46,882 bases of DNA from Litorilituus sp. (GTDB taxonomy: Bacteria; Pseudomonadota; Gammaproteobacteria; Enterobacterales; Alteromonadaceae): assembly GCA_030754235.1 (NCBI GenBank), contig JASMAS010000013.1, positions 1 through 46,882 of the forward strand. The letters run 5' to 3'. The translations under genes were made by a program, and so were the position numbers. Within the stretch, counting starts at the first letter, position 1. Each line of letters opens with the position of its first letter. The notes beneath the pieces are model-generated. The model worked only from the letters and a program-made list of their open reading frames with translations. It searched no databases and was not told the origin of the DNA. Shown piece by piece: positions 7,380 to 16,386 of the stretch.

Positions 7380-8783
7380 TTACTTAATAGAGCCCCTGTA
7401 AAAACCTGTAACTGATTCCTCTTCCCTATTCCATAATTTTTGGTTTTCTTTTATGGAAAAGAACTCATTTCCATGCCAACAACGAGGCAATAAATCTAAC
7501 TTTTTCCTTTCGTTATAATTTGATACAAGTAACTCAAGTATTTTATTTAATCGTTCCTTACTTAAACGAGCAATTTTTTGTGCTATTTCCGGAAAATACA
7601 AATTATTCTGCTTTTTCACTGCCATATTTCGGCCATAACCAATAAATGTTAGTTTTCTTGTCGCAACACGACAAAGCGGCTGTTCTGGTCGCAATGGGTA
7701 TAGCCTGTTTACAATAGCATACTCATAACTATTGACCCATCGCCCTATTTCATCTTCTGGTATGTAAATAACACCATAACCTTGAGGAAACATACCTGTT
7801 ATTTGATATAAGGCGTCAACCGCTCTTTGTGAACAGACACCTAATTCAGCGTTCTTGTTCAGTACCTGGTAAACCTTAGGGAGCAACTTATAGTTATAAT
7901 TTTCTTTAGTTGACATGATTATTGAGGTATAAATTTGTGGTACCTTGAGCAAATTGCCGATACTTTGTTTTGGCTTTGCATTTCCTTTAAGTAAGCGCTT
8001 GATAAAATGATGCTTCTCTCGCTCATCAATAACCCACTGTTCACGCTCTTTTCTTGAATTACCCACATAACTTCCCCCCCCTAAACCATCAGTAAAGTAA
8101 TTTAAAGTATGTTTGTAACTTAGCTGCAACAGCTTCTTTCGTTGTTCTGGTTCTAAGGTTCGGTGGATGTTTTGTTGCTTATCTTCACCAACTAAAATAG
8201 CCTGAGCTTGGCCATGATAATTACCTATATCTTGTAAGATGGCAGCCATAATCAACGGCACTTTGACTTGATCATTAAAACGTTTTCTGGCATCTAAAGA
8301 GAAGTTTTTATAAGTTGTTTCTGGGTACTCTGCCAATATTCTCGTCATATTAGCATCGCTTATCTTGTTATCTAATAATAGGCGATCTAGCAACCGTAAA
8401 CTTAAAACTGCTTTATATAAGGCTTTACATTGTTCATTATTAATGGCTACTTTATTTCCTTCTGTTGGACTAATAAGCTGAATAGTGCCAAGTAATTGTG
8501 CAGATTTACGGTTAGTCTCTTCAAAACTTTCCCCTTCTATTAAGTCAATAATTTCGTGACATATACCTAATAAATGTTCAGTTCTAGCCGTTTTATCTGA
8601 ATCTTGTAAAGCAGAGTTTTCTACCATTGATTTATTATTTTTATCAGAGCATTCTTGAGCATCAAAGAAATGAATCGCACGTTCAAGTACAGAATCATTA
8701 AGCTTAGTTCTGCCGTAAATTTTACTAATTAAGACATGCACTTGATGAGTAAAATAGGTTCTATATGGAAAGTCTTTGGCCAT
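7380..8783 (-). CDS. Degenerate HD-GYP-like protein, probably catalytically inactive
   Basis: A 467-residue, apparently cytoplasmic protein. Residues 175-230 follow the HD-GYP pattern: VPLIMAAILQDIGNYHGQAQ aligns with the LHDIGK...P region, and RTLEPEQRKKLLQLSYKH with the TPEE..xxxxHP region. Residues 320-380 (AVDALYQITGMFPQGYGVIY, then LRPEQPLCRV) match the C-terminal part of HD-GYP proteins (YPxGxxV...RPVVRV). The metal-binding His-Asp pair is Gln184-Asp185, and no GYP triplet is recognisable, so c-di-GMP hydrolysis is unlikely. A binding or scaffold role is possible. The HD-GYP assignment is by eye on short motifs and is moderate. It stands alone between convergent hmuS and an insertion-debris gap. 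The ATG start at 8783 has no clear ribosome site. Confidence 0.55.
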   Translation of the reverse strand: MAKDFPYRTYFTHQVHVLISKIYGRTKLNDSVLERAIHFFDAQECSDKNNKSMVENSALQDSDKTARTEHLLGICHEIIDLIEGESFEETNRKSAQLLGTIQLISPTEGNKVAINNEQCKALYKAVLSLRLLDRLLLDNKISDANMTRILAEYPETTYKNFSLDARKRFNDQVKVPLIMAAILQDIGNYHGQAQAILVGEDKQQNIHRTLEPEQRKKLLQLSYKHTLNYFTDGLGGGSYVGNSRKEREQWVIDEREKHHFIKRLLKGNAKPKQSIGNLLKVPQIYTSIIMSTKENYNYKLLPKVYQVLNKNAELGVCSQRAVDALYQITGMFPQGYGVIYIPEDEIGRWVNSYEYAIVNRLYPLRPEQPLCRVATRKLTFIGYGRNMAVKKQNNLYFPEIAQKIARLSKERLNKILELLVSNYNERKKLDLLPRCWHGNEFFSIKENQKLWNREEESVTGFYRGSIK

Positions 8784-8929
8784 TAATTTGAGTGTAAATA
8801 CTTAGCAATAATAGTTCATAATGCTAGTAAAATAACAGAAAAGCAACCACATAAGGCATTTTAACTTTCTAACGATAGAGTCACTATTATCTGCTAATGA
8901 GTTTGCCCATCGTGGAGTTGTTTATTTTC

Positions 8930-9067
8930 GGCTCTGTTGAACTTTCGAGATTGTTTTTGCATCAGTTTGTTGGGTATTTGCTTAGGGTGAATAAGCTACA
9001 CACTACTCGTGTCAATTAAAACACTTTTATCTCGCACAAAGTTGAACCGTGAAAGATCAACTGAGCC
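8930..9067. mobile_element. Possible MITE or solo insertion-sequence remnant with imperfect terminal inverted repeats
   Basis: The left end reads GGCTCTGTTGAACTTTC (8930-8946). The right end, read on the other strand, is GGCTCAGTTGATCTTTC (9051-9067), so 15 of 17 positions agree. The 138 bases between and including them encode nothing visible. No clear target-site duplication was found, and no IS family is assigned. It could be a miniature element or the fused ends of a decayed insertion sequence. Confidence 0.35.
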
Positions 9068-9078
9068 TAGAATTTGTC

Positions 9079-9168
9079 TCAATAGAAATAAAGTGCGGCT
9101 TGTGAGTTAATGTGTTGCTCAAGTTCGTTAATAAGATTGCGACGGCTATGAAAAGACCCGAAATACTC
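9079..9168 (-). pseudogene. Possible C-terminal fragment of a transposase or other lost gene
   Basis: Directly downstream of metL a minus-strand frame reads EYFGSFHSRRNLINELEQHI followed by ten residues (NSQAALYFY is visible) and a TGA stop at 9079-9081. It has no start of its own; upstream it merges into the alternate frame of metL. The FHSRR..LI..LE.HI pattern recalls the tail of IS3/IS150-type OrfB transposases, but this is an impression from about 15 residues. Insertion debris lies next to it. A chance open frame is equally possible. Confidence 0.18.
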
Positions 9169-9170
9169 CC

Positions 9171-11714
9171 CTAGTTTATTCCCTTTATTTTTACTTGCTG
9201 TTGTTTGCCAGCTAATTGTTGACAAATATTGACTAAATCAGAATGTAAGCCACCAGCAGTAACATCGCGACCTGCACCTGGGCCACGAATAATTAATGGG
9301 TTTTCTTGATACCAGTGACTCGATATTTGAAAAATATTGTCACATGGCGTTAAGTTAGCAAAAGCATGTGTTTTTGCTAACACTTCTAAACTGACCTTTG
9401 CAAAAACGCTACCGTCTTGATTAACATTAAAACGTGCTAAATATCTAATGCATGAATTATTTTCATCCGCTTTTTTTATCTGTTGTGCAAAATAATCATC
9501 AAGTTCATTTGCCCGCGCTAAAAACTCATCGGTGCTAATATTTTGTAATGTTTGAGGTACTAAATTGATACATTCAATGTCATCAAGCGACAATTCAAAG
9601 CCAGCCATACGGGCAAGAATAAGTAATTTACGTTGAACATCACGACCTGATAAATCTTCTCTAGGGTCTGGTTCGGTTATCCCTTGCTCAAGTGCATCAA
9701 GTAATAAGGTTGAAAAGGCTACTGAACCATCATAGGTTTCAAACAACCATGATAAGGTGCCTGAAAAAATACCGCCAATGGCTGTAATTTTATCGCCACT
9801 ACTATTGAGATCATTAATGGCATAGTTGATAGGTAAACCTGCACCAACAGTTGTGTTCCCAAGCCATAGGCTATTATTTTTGTCGGCGGTATTTATCAAA
9901 TTATTATAATGATCTGTATCCGATGATGCAGCCCACTTGTTTGCGCCAATAACATGAATACCTTGTTCAAAAAAATCTTGATAAAGCTGACTAAATTCTT
10001 CGCTTGCCGTGATATCAACAACAATTAATTCATCGTATGGATGGTTTGTTAGCCAGTCGATTAGTTGTTGGTTATCATAGGGTTTTGCTTCTTTGGTAAA
10101 TAAAGCTAGTGCTTGACTGGCATCAATACCATCGTTATTTATTAACGCTTTTGTCGACGAGGTTAAACCAACCAAATGAATATTTTCCAAAGCATAAACA
10201 CGATTGAGTTGAGCGGGTAACAACTCTAGAAAACGTTGACCGATATTTCCTAATCCTGCAACAACAACACCAATATGGCGAGCATCTTTAGTGATATCGT
10301 GATGAACATTGTTCAATAACTCAGTACTGCATGGTTGGGGCAAGATAGCGATAACACTATGGGTATTTTCACTGGGTAGTAAATATAAAGGTTTCGCACT
10401 TTTGAGTGAACGTTTAAAGCGCGCTTTAATATCACCTCGATGAGCCACTTTATGTCCCACCGTAGCAATGATGGCAACAGACTGAAATTTAACTTGCGTG
10501 TGCTGGCCTGCGAGATATTGGCTAAGCGCTTTTTGTTGCTCTTGATGAATAACTAATTGTTGCTGTTTTTCATCAACACAAATTGGTGCAAATTCTTTAA
10601 CTATATTGTCAAGTAATTCGCCAGTAAGACAGCTGGACTGGGCAAGCAATAAATCATTTAAATAGGTTACCGATAACTCTTGCTTCGCGATTTGACCAAA
10701 CTTGCCAATTTCAGTACCGGTTACTTGTGCATCAAAACTGCTAGCAACATGCAAATGACAATGGTGCGCAAGACTTTCATTAACTAAAGGCGTCAGTGTT
10801 TTAGCATGTAAAACAGGGTTTCCTAAACGGCCTAACTCTTTAGCAACCCCATTGGGCAATCGGTGTAACTTTCTGGCGTTTGGAACAACACGAGGATCTG
10901 CACTATATATACCATCAACATCTGTCCACAGGGTAACATTCAATGCGCCTACTAAAGCAGCCATTATGGTGGCTGAATAATCACTACCATTTCGGCCTAA
11001 AGTGCAGGTTCGTCCTTGTTCATTTTGACATATATAACCGGTAATAACCGCTAATTTACCAAACTGACGTCTTTTTTTTAACTGTACAGCACTATGTGTA
11101 TGATCAACATTGCCATTATGCTCATTATCAATGACTAAAAAATCTCGGGCATCAATACTGTTACTTGGACAAACTTTCTCATTTAGCAAAGCCGATAACA
11201 AACGTGCCGACCAAATTTCACCAAAAGCTAAAATATCATTATGGTGAGCTGGTAAGTCACCATTGAGCCAAGCTTTTAGCTGAATAAAGTCATGAGATAG
11301 TACTGTCGATAATTGTTGTGCGTAACTCGGTTTTAATAAGCGAGTGATCAATTGCTCTTGCAATTCATGCAATTTATCAATGGCTTTGTTTAGCGTTTGC
11401 TCGGCTTCAACCAAGACGCGTTCACTATCAATACCCGCCTGATAGTCAACACCAGCTAACAGGTCACTAGCCAAAGAGTATAGCGAAAATAATTGATCGG
11501 TTGTTTTACCGTTTGCTGACACAACAATAATGTCATTTAACTGACAATTTTGCTGAATAATGTCAACAACACGCGCAATACACTCTGGTGTAGCCAAGGA
11601 GCTTCCACCAAATTTGTGTACATGAATAGCATGTTTTGCTAACTGATTTTCAGTCTTAGCATCGGCATTTAATTCAAACTGCCAATCACTTGTTTGTGTT
11701 ACTGCTTGCGTCAT
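9171..11714 (-). CDS. metL: Bifunctional aspartokinase / homoserine dehydrogenase II
   Basis: An 847-residue fusion catalysing two steps from aspartate to homoserine, the trunk of methionine and threonine synthesis. The kinase half opens with HVHKFGGSSLATPE near residue 32 and includes TLGRNGSDYSATIMAALVGA. The dehydrogenase half opens with the NAD-binding GLGNIGQRFLELLP loop near 480 and contains IGANKWAASSD and GITEPDPREDLSGRDVQRKL. Length is close to E. coli MetL (810) and ThrA (820). The MetL assignment rests on position: metB lies 23 bases upstream (by its stop codon) and metJ is divergent beyond it, as in E. coli. Control by the MetJ boxes upstream of metB is therefore likely for the whole metB-metL unit. 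Confidence 0.95.
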   Translation of the reverse strand: MTQAVTQTSDWQFELNADAKTENQLAKHAIHVHKFGGSSLATPECIARVVDIIQQNCQLNDIIVVSANGKTTDQLFSLYSLASDLLAGVDYQAGIDSERVLVEAEQTLNKAIDKLHELQEQLITRLLKPSYAQQLSTVLSHDFIQLKAWLNGDLPAHHNDILAFGEIWSARLLSALLNEKVCPSNSIDARDFLVIDNEHNGNVDHTHSAVQLKKRRQFGKLAVITGYICQNEQGRTCTLGRNGSDYSATIMAALVGALNVTLWTDVDGIYSADPRVVPNARKLHRLPNGVAKELGRLGNPVLHAKTLTPLVNESLAHHCHLHVASSFDAQVTGTEIGKFGQIAKQELSVTYLNDLLLAQSSCLTGELLDNIVKEFAPICVDEKQQQLVIHQEQQKALSQYLAGQHTQVKFQSVAIIATVGHKVAHRGDIKARFKRSLKSAKPLYLLPSENTHSVIAILPQPCSTELLNNVHHDITKDARHIGVVVAGLGNIGQRFLELLPAQLNRVYALENIHLVGLTSSTKALINNDGIDASQALALFTKEAKPYDNQQLIDWLTNHPYDELIVVDITASEEFSQLYQDFFEQGIHVIGANKWAASSDTDHYNNLINTADKNNSLWLGNTTVGAGLPINYAINDLNSSGDKITAIGGIFSGTLSWLFETYDGSVAFSTLLLDALEQGITEPDPREDLSGRDVQRKLLILARMAGFELSLDDIECINLVPQTLQNISTDEFLARANELDDYFAQQIKKADENNSCIRYLARFNVNQDGSVFAKVSLEVLAKTHAFANLTPCDNIFQISSHWYQENPLIIRGPGAGRDVTAGGLHSDLVNICQQLAGKQQQVKIKGIN

Positions 11715-11737
11715 TTTCTACTCAATAATTTTCTTAT

Positions 11738-12910
11738 TTATAACTGGCTCTGCACTAAGCCTTGATTTAAATCAGCTAAAATATCATCTATCGCTTCGAT
11801 ACCCACAGATACCCTGATTAATGATTGACTGATACCCGCTTCAAGTTGTGCTTCTTTTTCCATGCCCGCGTGTGTCATGGTTGATGGGTGAGAAATCAAG
11901 CTTTCTACGCCACCTAGAGACTGTGCTAAGGTAAATAGCTTCAGGTGTGCAAATAACTTTTTAACGGCATTGACACCACCTTTAATTTCAAAACTCAACA
12001 TAGCACCAAACCCTGTTTGCTGTTTTTTAGCGATATCATGACCCGGATGCTCTTTAAGACCGGGGAAATAGACTGCTGTGATTGCTGCATGACTTTTTAA
12101 AAATTGTGCCACTTGTTGTGCATTTTCTTGGTGTTGCTTCATTCTTATTGGTAATGTTCTCAAACCTCGTTGCGCCAAATAGCTATCAAAAGCACTGCCC
12201 GTAATACCAATACAATTAGCCCACCATGCTAACTCTTCACCCAAGGCCTGCTCTTTAGTGACCAAAACACCGCCGACGACATCACTATGACCATTAATAT
12301 ATTTAGTGGTTGAATGAAAAACGATATCAGCGCCTAGCTGCAATGGCTGTTGCAACACGGGCGATAAAAAAGTGTTATCAACAGCAACCAATGCACCAAC
12401 ATCATGACTAATGTTAACTATTTTTTCAATGTCAACCACCCGAAGTAACGGGTTACTTGGCGTTTCAACCAATACAAGTTTCGGTTGCTGTGCTAACGCT
12501 TTAGTTAATTCGACGTCATTATTTTGATCGACAACAACTAATCGAAACAGACCTCGTTTAGCAAGGTGAGTAAATAACCGATAACTACCACCATAACAGT
12601 CATGGGGAATCACTACCGTGTCATCGCAAGACAACAGTTGACAAATTAAATGCACAGCTGACATACCCGTGCTAGTAACTATGCCAACACTACCTTGCTC
12701 TAAGTCAGCAATTGCTTGGGCGAAAGTTGCTCGGGTGGGATTACCAGTTCGTGAATAGTCAAACTGACGCTTTTCATTAAAAGCGTTTAACGAATAAGTG
12801 CTAGATAAATGGATCGGTGCCACAACCGCACCATAATGTTCGTCAATATTTATGCCTGATCTTACCGCGATGGTAGATACTTTATTTGTTAGCTTACTGT
12901 TGTTTGGCAT
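11738..12910 (-). CDS. metB: Cystathionine gamma-synthase
   Basis: A 390-residue PLP enzyme of the Cys/Met metabolism family that joins activated homoserine and cysteine into cystathionine. The PLP lysine is Lys203 in HSTTKYINGHSDVVGG. Other family marks are YSRTGNPTR (52-60), the cofactor-binding TSTGMSA (79-85), and VETPSNPLLRV (148-158). The start at ATG 12910 (MPNNSKLTNK) is preferred because GGAG lies 5 bases before it; the frame continues 12 codons further up without a better site. Close relatives MetC and MGL cannot be excluded by motif alone, but position between metL and metJ supports MetB. MetJ boxes sit 48-119 bases upstream. Confidence 0.93.
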   Translation of the reverse strand: MPNNSKLTNKVSTIAVRSGINIDEHYGAVVAPIHLSSTYSLNAFNEKRQFDYSRTGNPTRATFAQAIADLEQGSVGIVTSTGMSAVHLICQLLSCDDTVVIPHDCYGGSYRLFTHLAKRGLFRLVVVDQNNDVELTKALAQQPKLVLVETPSNPLLRVVDIEKIVNISHDVGALVAVDNTFLSPVLQQPLQLGADIVFHSTTKYINGHSDVVGGVLVTKEQALGEELAWWANCIGITGSAFDSYLAQRGLRTLPIRMKQHQENAQQVAQFLKSHAAITAVYFPGLKEHPGHDIAKKQQTGFGAMLSFEIKGGVNAVKKLFAHLKLFTLAQSLGGVESLISHPSTMTHAGMEKEAQLEAGISQSLIRVSVGIEAIDDILADLNQGLVQSQL

Positions 12911-12957
12911 AAATGCTCCATTTATCAGCAAAAGTGTAATAATCACCCAGTTTTTTT

Positions 12958-12981
12958 GGATGTTTGGACGTCTATAACTCT
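12958..12981. promoter_or_regulatory. MetJ operator cluster next to metB (tandem met boxes)
   Basis: Three contiguous 8-bp units, GGATGTTT, GGACGTCT and ATAACTCT, resemble the met-box consensus AGACGTCT; the middle one matches 7 of 8. MetJ with S-adenosylmethionine binds such boxes in tandem, one dimer per box. The cluster lies about 50 bases upstream of metB, in its promoter region. Confidence 0.7.
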
Positions 12982-13005
12982 AAACTTTTTATTTTCTTCG
13001 GTCAA

Positions 13006-13037
13006 GATATTTTAGACATCTAAACTTCTACTTGACT
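13006..13037. promoter_or_regulatory. Second MetJ operator cluster, centred between metB and metJ
   Basis: AGACATCT at 13014-13021 matches the met box at 7 of 8 positions. It is followed in register by AAACTTCT (6 of 8) and by a weaker ACTTGACT, and is preceded by GATATTTT. It is in phase with 8-bp tandem arrays and lies about 105-137 bases from metJ, so it may mediate autorepression of metJ. Confidence 0.6.
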
Positions 13038-13142
13038 GATTTTCAGCAATCAGTAAAATCTACCTTATAATAATATTAAAACCAATCTGACTAATTAACT
13101 GCTCCGTTTGGTATAGCCCTTAATAAAAGTAGAGGAACATCC

Positions 13143-13472
13143 ATGGCTGAGTGGAATGACGAATATATTAATCCCTATGCCGAACACGGTAAAAAGAGTG
13201 AGCAAGTAAAGAAGATTACCGTTTCGATTCCTTTACGTGTATTGAAAGTACTGACGGATGAGCGAACTAGGCGCCAAGTAAATAATTTACGACACGCAAC
13301 TAATAGTGAATTACTCTGTGAGGCATTTTTACATGCTTTTACTGGTCAGCCTTTACCCAACGATGAGGACTTAGCTAAAGATAATAATGAAAAACTTCCT
13401 GCGAGTGTACGCCGTATACTTGAAGAAAAAGGCATCACTGACTTTAGCGCCTACGAAATAGATGAAGAGTAA
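13143..13472 (+). CDS. metJ: Methionine repressor MetJ
   Basis: A 109-residue ribbon-helix-helix repressor that uses S-adenosylmethionine as corepressor. The first 85 residues are nearly the same as E. coli MetJ, including [20 protein letters not shown], the DNA-contacting beta strand, and [20 protein letters not shown] in the helices. The last 25 residues diverge and are four longer than the usual 105. AGAGGAA lies 7 bases before the ATG. It is divergent from metB-metL, the classical arrangement, and two met-box clusters fill the space between. Confidence 0.98.
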   Translation: MAEWNDEYINPYAEHGKKSEQVKKITVSIPLRVLKVLTDERTRRQVNNLRHATNSELLCEAFLHAFTGQPLPNDEDLAKDNNEKLPASVRRILEEKGITDFSAYEIDEE

Positions 13473-13491
13473 ACATTGCCTTATTAGCTCT

Positions 13492-13530
13492 AAAAAAGCC
13501 GTTAACATTATCTAATGTCAACGGCTTTTT
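13492..13530. terminator. Bidirectional Rho-independent terminator between metJ and hemE
   Basis: AAAAAAGCCGTTAACATT pairs with AATGTCAACGGCTTTTT across the loop ATCT, with one mismatch. A-runs and T-runs on both sides let it end metJ (rightward) and hemE (leftward). Confidence 0.85.
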
Positions 13531-13588
13531 AAAATTAGCTTTGAGTGTTTTTAACGCCTAAATTGGGCTAAAAAGGCACTGAGTTAAC

Positions 13589-14656
13589 CTATAAATGATA
13601 TGGCTTACTCAAACGGTGTACTGATTTAATAAAGTGTCCTGCATGCTCTGGGTTTACATCAGGGTGAATACCATGCCCCAAATTAAACACATGCCCAGTA
13701 CCACCTTTACCAAAGCCAGTTAATATTTTATCAACTTCTTGTTCAATACGTGGCAATGGTGCATACAGCATTGAGGGATCCATATTTCCTTGTAGTGCGA
13801 CTTGATCGCCAACACGGGCTTTTGCATTTTCAATATCAATAGTCCAATCTAGCCCAACAGCGTCACAACCTGTTGCTGCAATGTCTTCTAACCACATACC
13901 GCCGTTTTTCGTAAATAATGTTACAGGCACTTGTCGACCATCAGCATGACGAGTTAAACCATCAACAATTTTTGCCATATATTGTAAAGAAAACTCTTTG
14001 TAGTCACGTGGCGACAATACACCGCCCCAGGTATCGAAAACCATAACAGATTGTGCACCTGCCGCAATTTGAGCATTCAAATAACTAATCACTGAGTTTG
14101 CTAGTTTATCTAATAATAAATGTAATGTTTGTGGATCACTAAACATCATTTTCTTCACTTTAGTGAAGCCTTTAGAGCTACCGCCTTCAACCATATAAGT
14201 AGCTAATGTCCAAGGACTACCTGAAAAACCGATAAGAGGCACTTCTCCTTTCAGCTCTTTTCGAATAGTGCGTACGGCATTCATTACATAACCTAATTCA
14301 TCTTCAGGATCTGGAATACCAATTTTTTCAACCTCTGCTTTACACGTAAGCGGGTTGGTGAATTTAGGACCTTCACCGGTTTCAAAATACAAACCTAAGC
14401 CCATAGCATCAGGAATAGTCAAAATATCACTGAATAAAATTGCCGCATCAAGTGGAAAACGACGAAGTGGTTGAATGGTTACTTCACACGCTAAGTCAGC
14501 ATCACGACAAACCGACATAAAATCGCCAGCATCTTTGCGTACAGCCCTGTATTCAGGCAAATAACGTCCTGCTTGACGCATCATCCATACAGGAGTGTAA
14601 TCTACAGGCTGCTTTAATAGCGCACGTAAATAATTGTCATTTTTTAATTCAGTCAC
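13589..14656 (-). CDS. hemE: Uroporphyrinogen decarboxylase
   Basis: A 355-residue cytoplasmic enzyme that removes four carboxyl groups from uroporphyrinogen III to give coproporphyrinogen III in haem synthesis. The signatures [16 protein letters not shown], with the substrate-binding Arg residues, FSDIL with the catalytic Asp, and [17 protein letters not shown] are intact. The GTG at 14656 is preferred over the TTG one codon upstream: it restores the usual N-terminus MTELKND, and GAGGA is 7 bases away. The gene ends at a shared terminator with metJ. It follows nothing else on its strand, so it is probably monocistronic. Confidence 0.97.
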   Translation of the reverse strand: MTELKNDNYLRALLKQPVDYTPVWMMRQAGRYLPEYRAVRKDAGDFMSVCRDADLACEVTIQPLRRFPLDAAILFSDILTIPDAMGLGLYFETGEGPKFTNPLTCKAEVEKIGIPDPEDELGYVMNAVRTIRKELKGEVPLIGFSGSPWTLATYMVEGGSSKGFTKVKKMMFSDPQTLHLLLDKLANSVISYLNAQIAAGAQSVMVFDTWGGVLSPRDYKEFSLQYMAKIVDGLTRHADGRQVPVTLFTKNGGMWLEDIAATGCDAVGLDWTIDIENAKARVGDQVALQGNMDPSMLYAPLPRIEQEVDKILTGFGKGGTGHVFNLGHGIHPDVNPEHAGHFIKSVHRLSKPYHL

Positions 14657-14974
14657 CAATAAATCCTCTAAATATATTTTTTGCCCTGTTCATATATCTA
14701 CTTTTTAGCATCACGAACAATTTATGGGGCGTATTCTAGCACTTGCGGTATTTTGAATCCATGCACCAAATCAATTCCTTTTTGTTAATAAAAAAGACTA
14801 GCCAACAATAAATTTTTGTCCTTATATTATTTTAGGAATAACACCCAATCAGCCAACAATCAGTTACTTAGCTGAAAAAAAGAGAGAATAACACTGAACT
14901 ACGATAAAAATCGTCGAGTTTATGCTCTATTAAAGTTGTTGCAGCAGGTAAAATGCTTTGATATAAAATAGCTG

Positions 14975-15117
14975 CGCTAGCAAAGAAGGACGGTTAACAA
15001 TAAAAAAAATAAGCCAATATTAACAATGCTAGAGGGAAAGAATAAATAATAAGAATCTTGATTAACAAGACCACAAAGCGAGCATTTCAAGCCTTTCTCT
15101 TTGAGAAAGGCTTTTTT
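14975..15117 (+). ncRNA. Candidate small RNA ending at an orphan terminator
   Basis: A rightward intrinsic terminator with no coding gene before it suggests a short untranslated transcript. A possible sigma-70 promoter is TTGCAG (14939-14944), a 17-base spacer, then TATAAA (14962-14967); this gives an RNA of about 140 bases. The -35 matches only 3 of 6 positions. No known RNA family is recognised. The terminator is solid, the transcript is inference. Confidence 0.25.
15089..15117 (+). terminator. Strong rightward Rho-independent terminator without an upstream gene
   Basis: Perfect 11-bp arms AAGCCTTTCTC/GAGAAAGGCTT around TTT, followed by further T residues on the plus strand. The minus strand has no T-run after the stem, so it is oriented rightward and does not fit the leftward cyclase gene just beyond it, although it could still help end that transcript. 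Confidence 0.8.
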
Positions 15118-15129
15118 ATTTTTCACTTA

Positions 15130-16386
15130 TTACACTTCTGCCTTATCTGTGAATAATTTCACAAATTCAGACTCTCCTGTGTATAATTTCACGCAGTTTC
15201 TACCACTTTCTTTCGCCTGATAAAGTGCTTGATCTGCGAAAGAAATCAACTGTTGCCAATCCTTATTATCTTCTTGACTCGTTACAACACCAAGACTTGA
15301 AGTAACGGATAAGACCGTGCTGTTTTCCAAAATAAATAATGGTTGCGCTATTTTTACCCTTAGTTTTTCAGCGATAATCATCGCTGTTTTTACATTGGTA
15401 TCAGGAAGTAATAAAGTAAATTCTTCCCCCCCATAACGTGCAAGGATATCATACTGACGTAAACTACTTTTTAGCCTTAAACTGAACTCTTGTAATACTC
15501 TATCACCTATTTGATGGCCATATTGATCATTCACCTGCTTAAAAAAATCTATATCCATAATGATAATAGAAATAGGCTGTCGTTCTCGTTGCGCCTTTAC
15601 AGTACTTTTTTCGGCAAGTTCATCAAAAGCTCTACGATTATATATGCCGGTCAATGAGTCTGTTGATGCTTGAACAGCTAATTTTTGAGCTAATTGTTGG
15701 CTAGCAGTGATAGTAAGCGAAAAGCAGCTAACTATGGTGACAAATTGAAGCATAATTAATGACAAAGCATGGATAATTTCAGTCACGATAAAATTATCCA
15801 TGTATAATTCTCTTATGGATAAATAAACACGAAACATATAAATAAAGCTACAAAAAATAAATGTCCCCCCCAAAAAACGCATAAAGGTTAGCGAAGTATT
15901 TTTATAATTACGAAGCACTGTTAAGCCGGCATAAAATGAGATGCTAGCAATAATAACGCTGATACTAACAACACGAGCACCTATATTGGGTAATGCATAA
16001 GTAAAAATAACAAATAAAATGAGTAAAATGGTTAATAAGAGTATCGATATTTTTTCAAATGCATTGCTGTTGACATGTAAAAACTTTAGAACACCCCAAA
16101 TCAATAAAGTAAAACCAATATAAATAAGCATATTAGCCACAATAATTGAAATAAAGTCAGGAATATAACCTCGACCGCTCAGTAAGAAAAAGCCTATTGA
16201 AAATAAAAAGTAACTAACACCAAGTTGTTTAAAGCTAATAAAAAGCGGGTGAATTCTAGCAAACACTAAAGACCCTACGCCAAGAAACATCCCTAGCCAA
16301 AGGTTTGTTAATGCCAAAGTTCTAATATCAAGTCCTTCCATATTCATACCTAAAATATTCGATATACCTATCAATAAATGTACCAT
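15130..16386 (-). CDS. Membrane diguanylate cyclase (GGDEF domain)
   Basis: A protein of up to 418 residues. The first 230 residues form about seven membrane helices, and residues 240-405 form a GGDEF domain that makes cyclic di-GMP from two GTP. The active site is GGEEF at 319-323. The inhibitory product-binding site RxxD is present as RQYD (310-313), five residues upstream. DSLTGIYNRRAFDE and DIDFFKQVNDQYGHQIGD are further family blocks, so the enzyme should be active and feedback-controlled. The ATG at 16386 has no ribosome site; ATG 16341 (MEGLDIRTLAL) has TAGG 7 bases before it and may be the true start. The ligand of the membrane sensor is unknown. It is divergent from the thioesterase gene. 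Confidence 0.9.
   Translation of the reverse strand: MVHLLIGISNILGMNMEGLDIRTLALTNLWLGMFLGVGSLVFARIHPLFISFKQLGVSYFLFSIGFFLLSGRGYIPDFISIIVANMLIYIGFTLLIWGVLKFLHVNSNAFEKISILLLTILLILFVIFTYALPNIGARVVSISVIIASISFYAGLTVLRNYKNTSLTFMRFLGGTFIFCSFIYMFRVYLSIRELYMDNFIVTEIIHALSLIMLQFVTIVSCFSLTITASQQLAQKLAVQASTDSLTGIYNRRAFDELAEKSTVKAQRERQPISIIIMDIDFFKQVNDQYGHQIGDRVLQEFSLRLKSSLRQYDILARYGGEEFTLLLPDTNVKTAMIIAEKLRVKIAQPLFILENSTVLSVTSSLGVVTSQEDNKDWQQLISFADQALYQAKESGRNCVKLYTGESEFVKLFTDKAEV

Larger units (their letters stand above)
8784..9170. other. Gene-poor gap with insertion-element-like debris
   Basis: These 387 bases hold no intact gene. Two things stand out: a 138-bp segment bounded by imperfect 17-bp inverted repeats (8930-9067), and a short minus-strand reading frame directly behind metL (9079-9168) that looks like a protein tail without a beginning. 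No strong terminator follows metL. Confidence 0.5.
14657..15129. other. AT-rich gap upstream of hemE; orphan terminator and possible small RNA
   Basis: These 473 bases hold no convincing ORF. The leftward hemE promoter must lie near 14670-14760. Short inverted repeats occur at 14901-14914 (ACGAT/ATCGT) and 14941-14975 (GCAGC/GCTGC). A strong rightward terminator closes the gap at 15089-15117 although no rightward gene precedes it. Confidence 0.5.

Noticed and set aside
14930-15117. A tRNA or known structural RNA in the hemE upstream gap
   Set aside because: No cloverleaf, T-loop sequence or CCA end could be found; only a generic small-RNA hypothesis remains.
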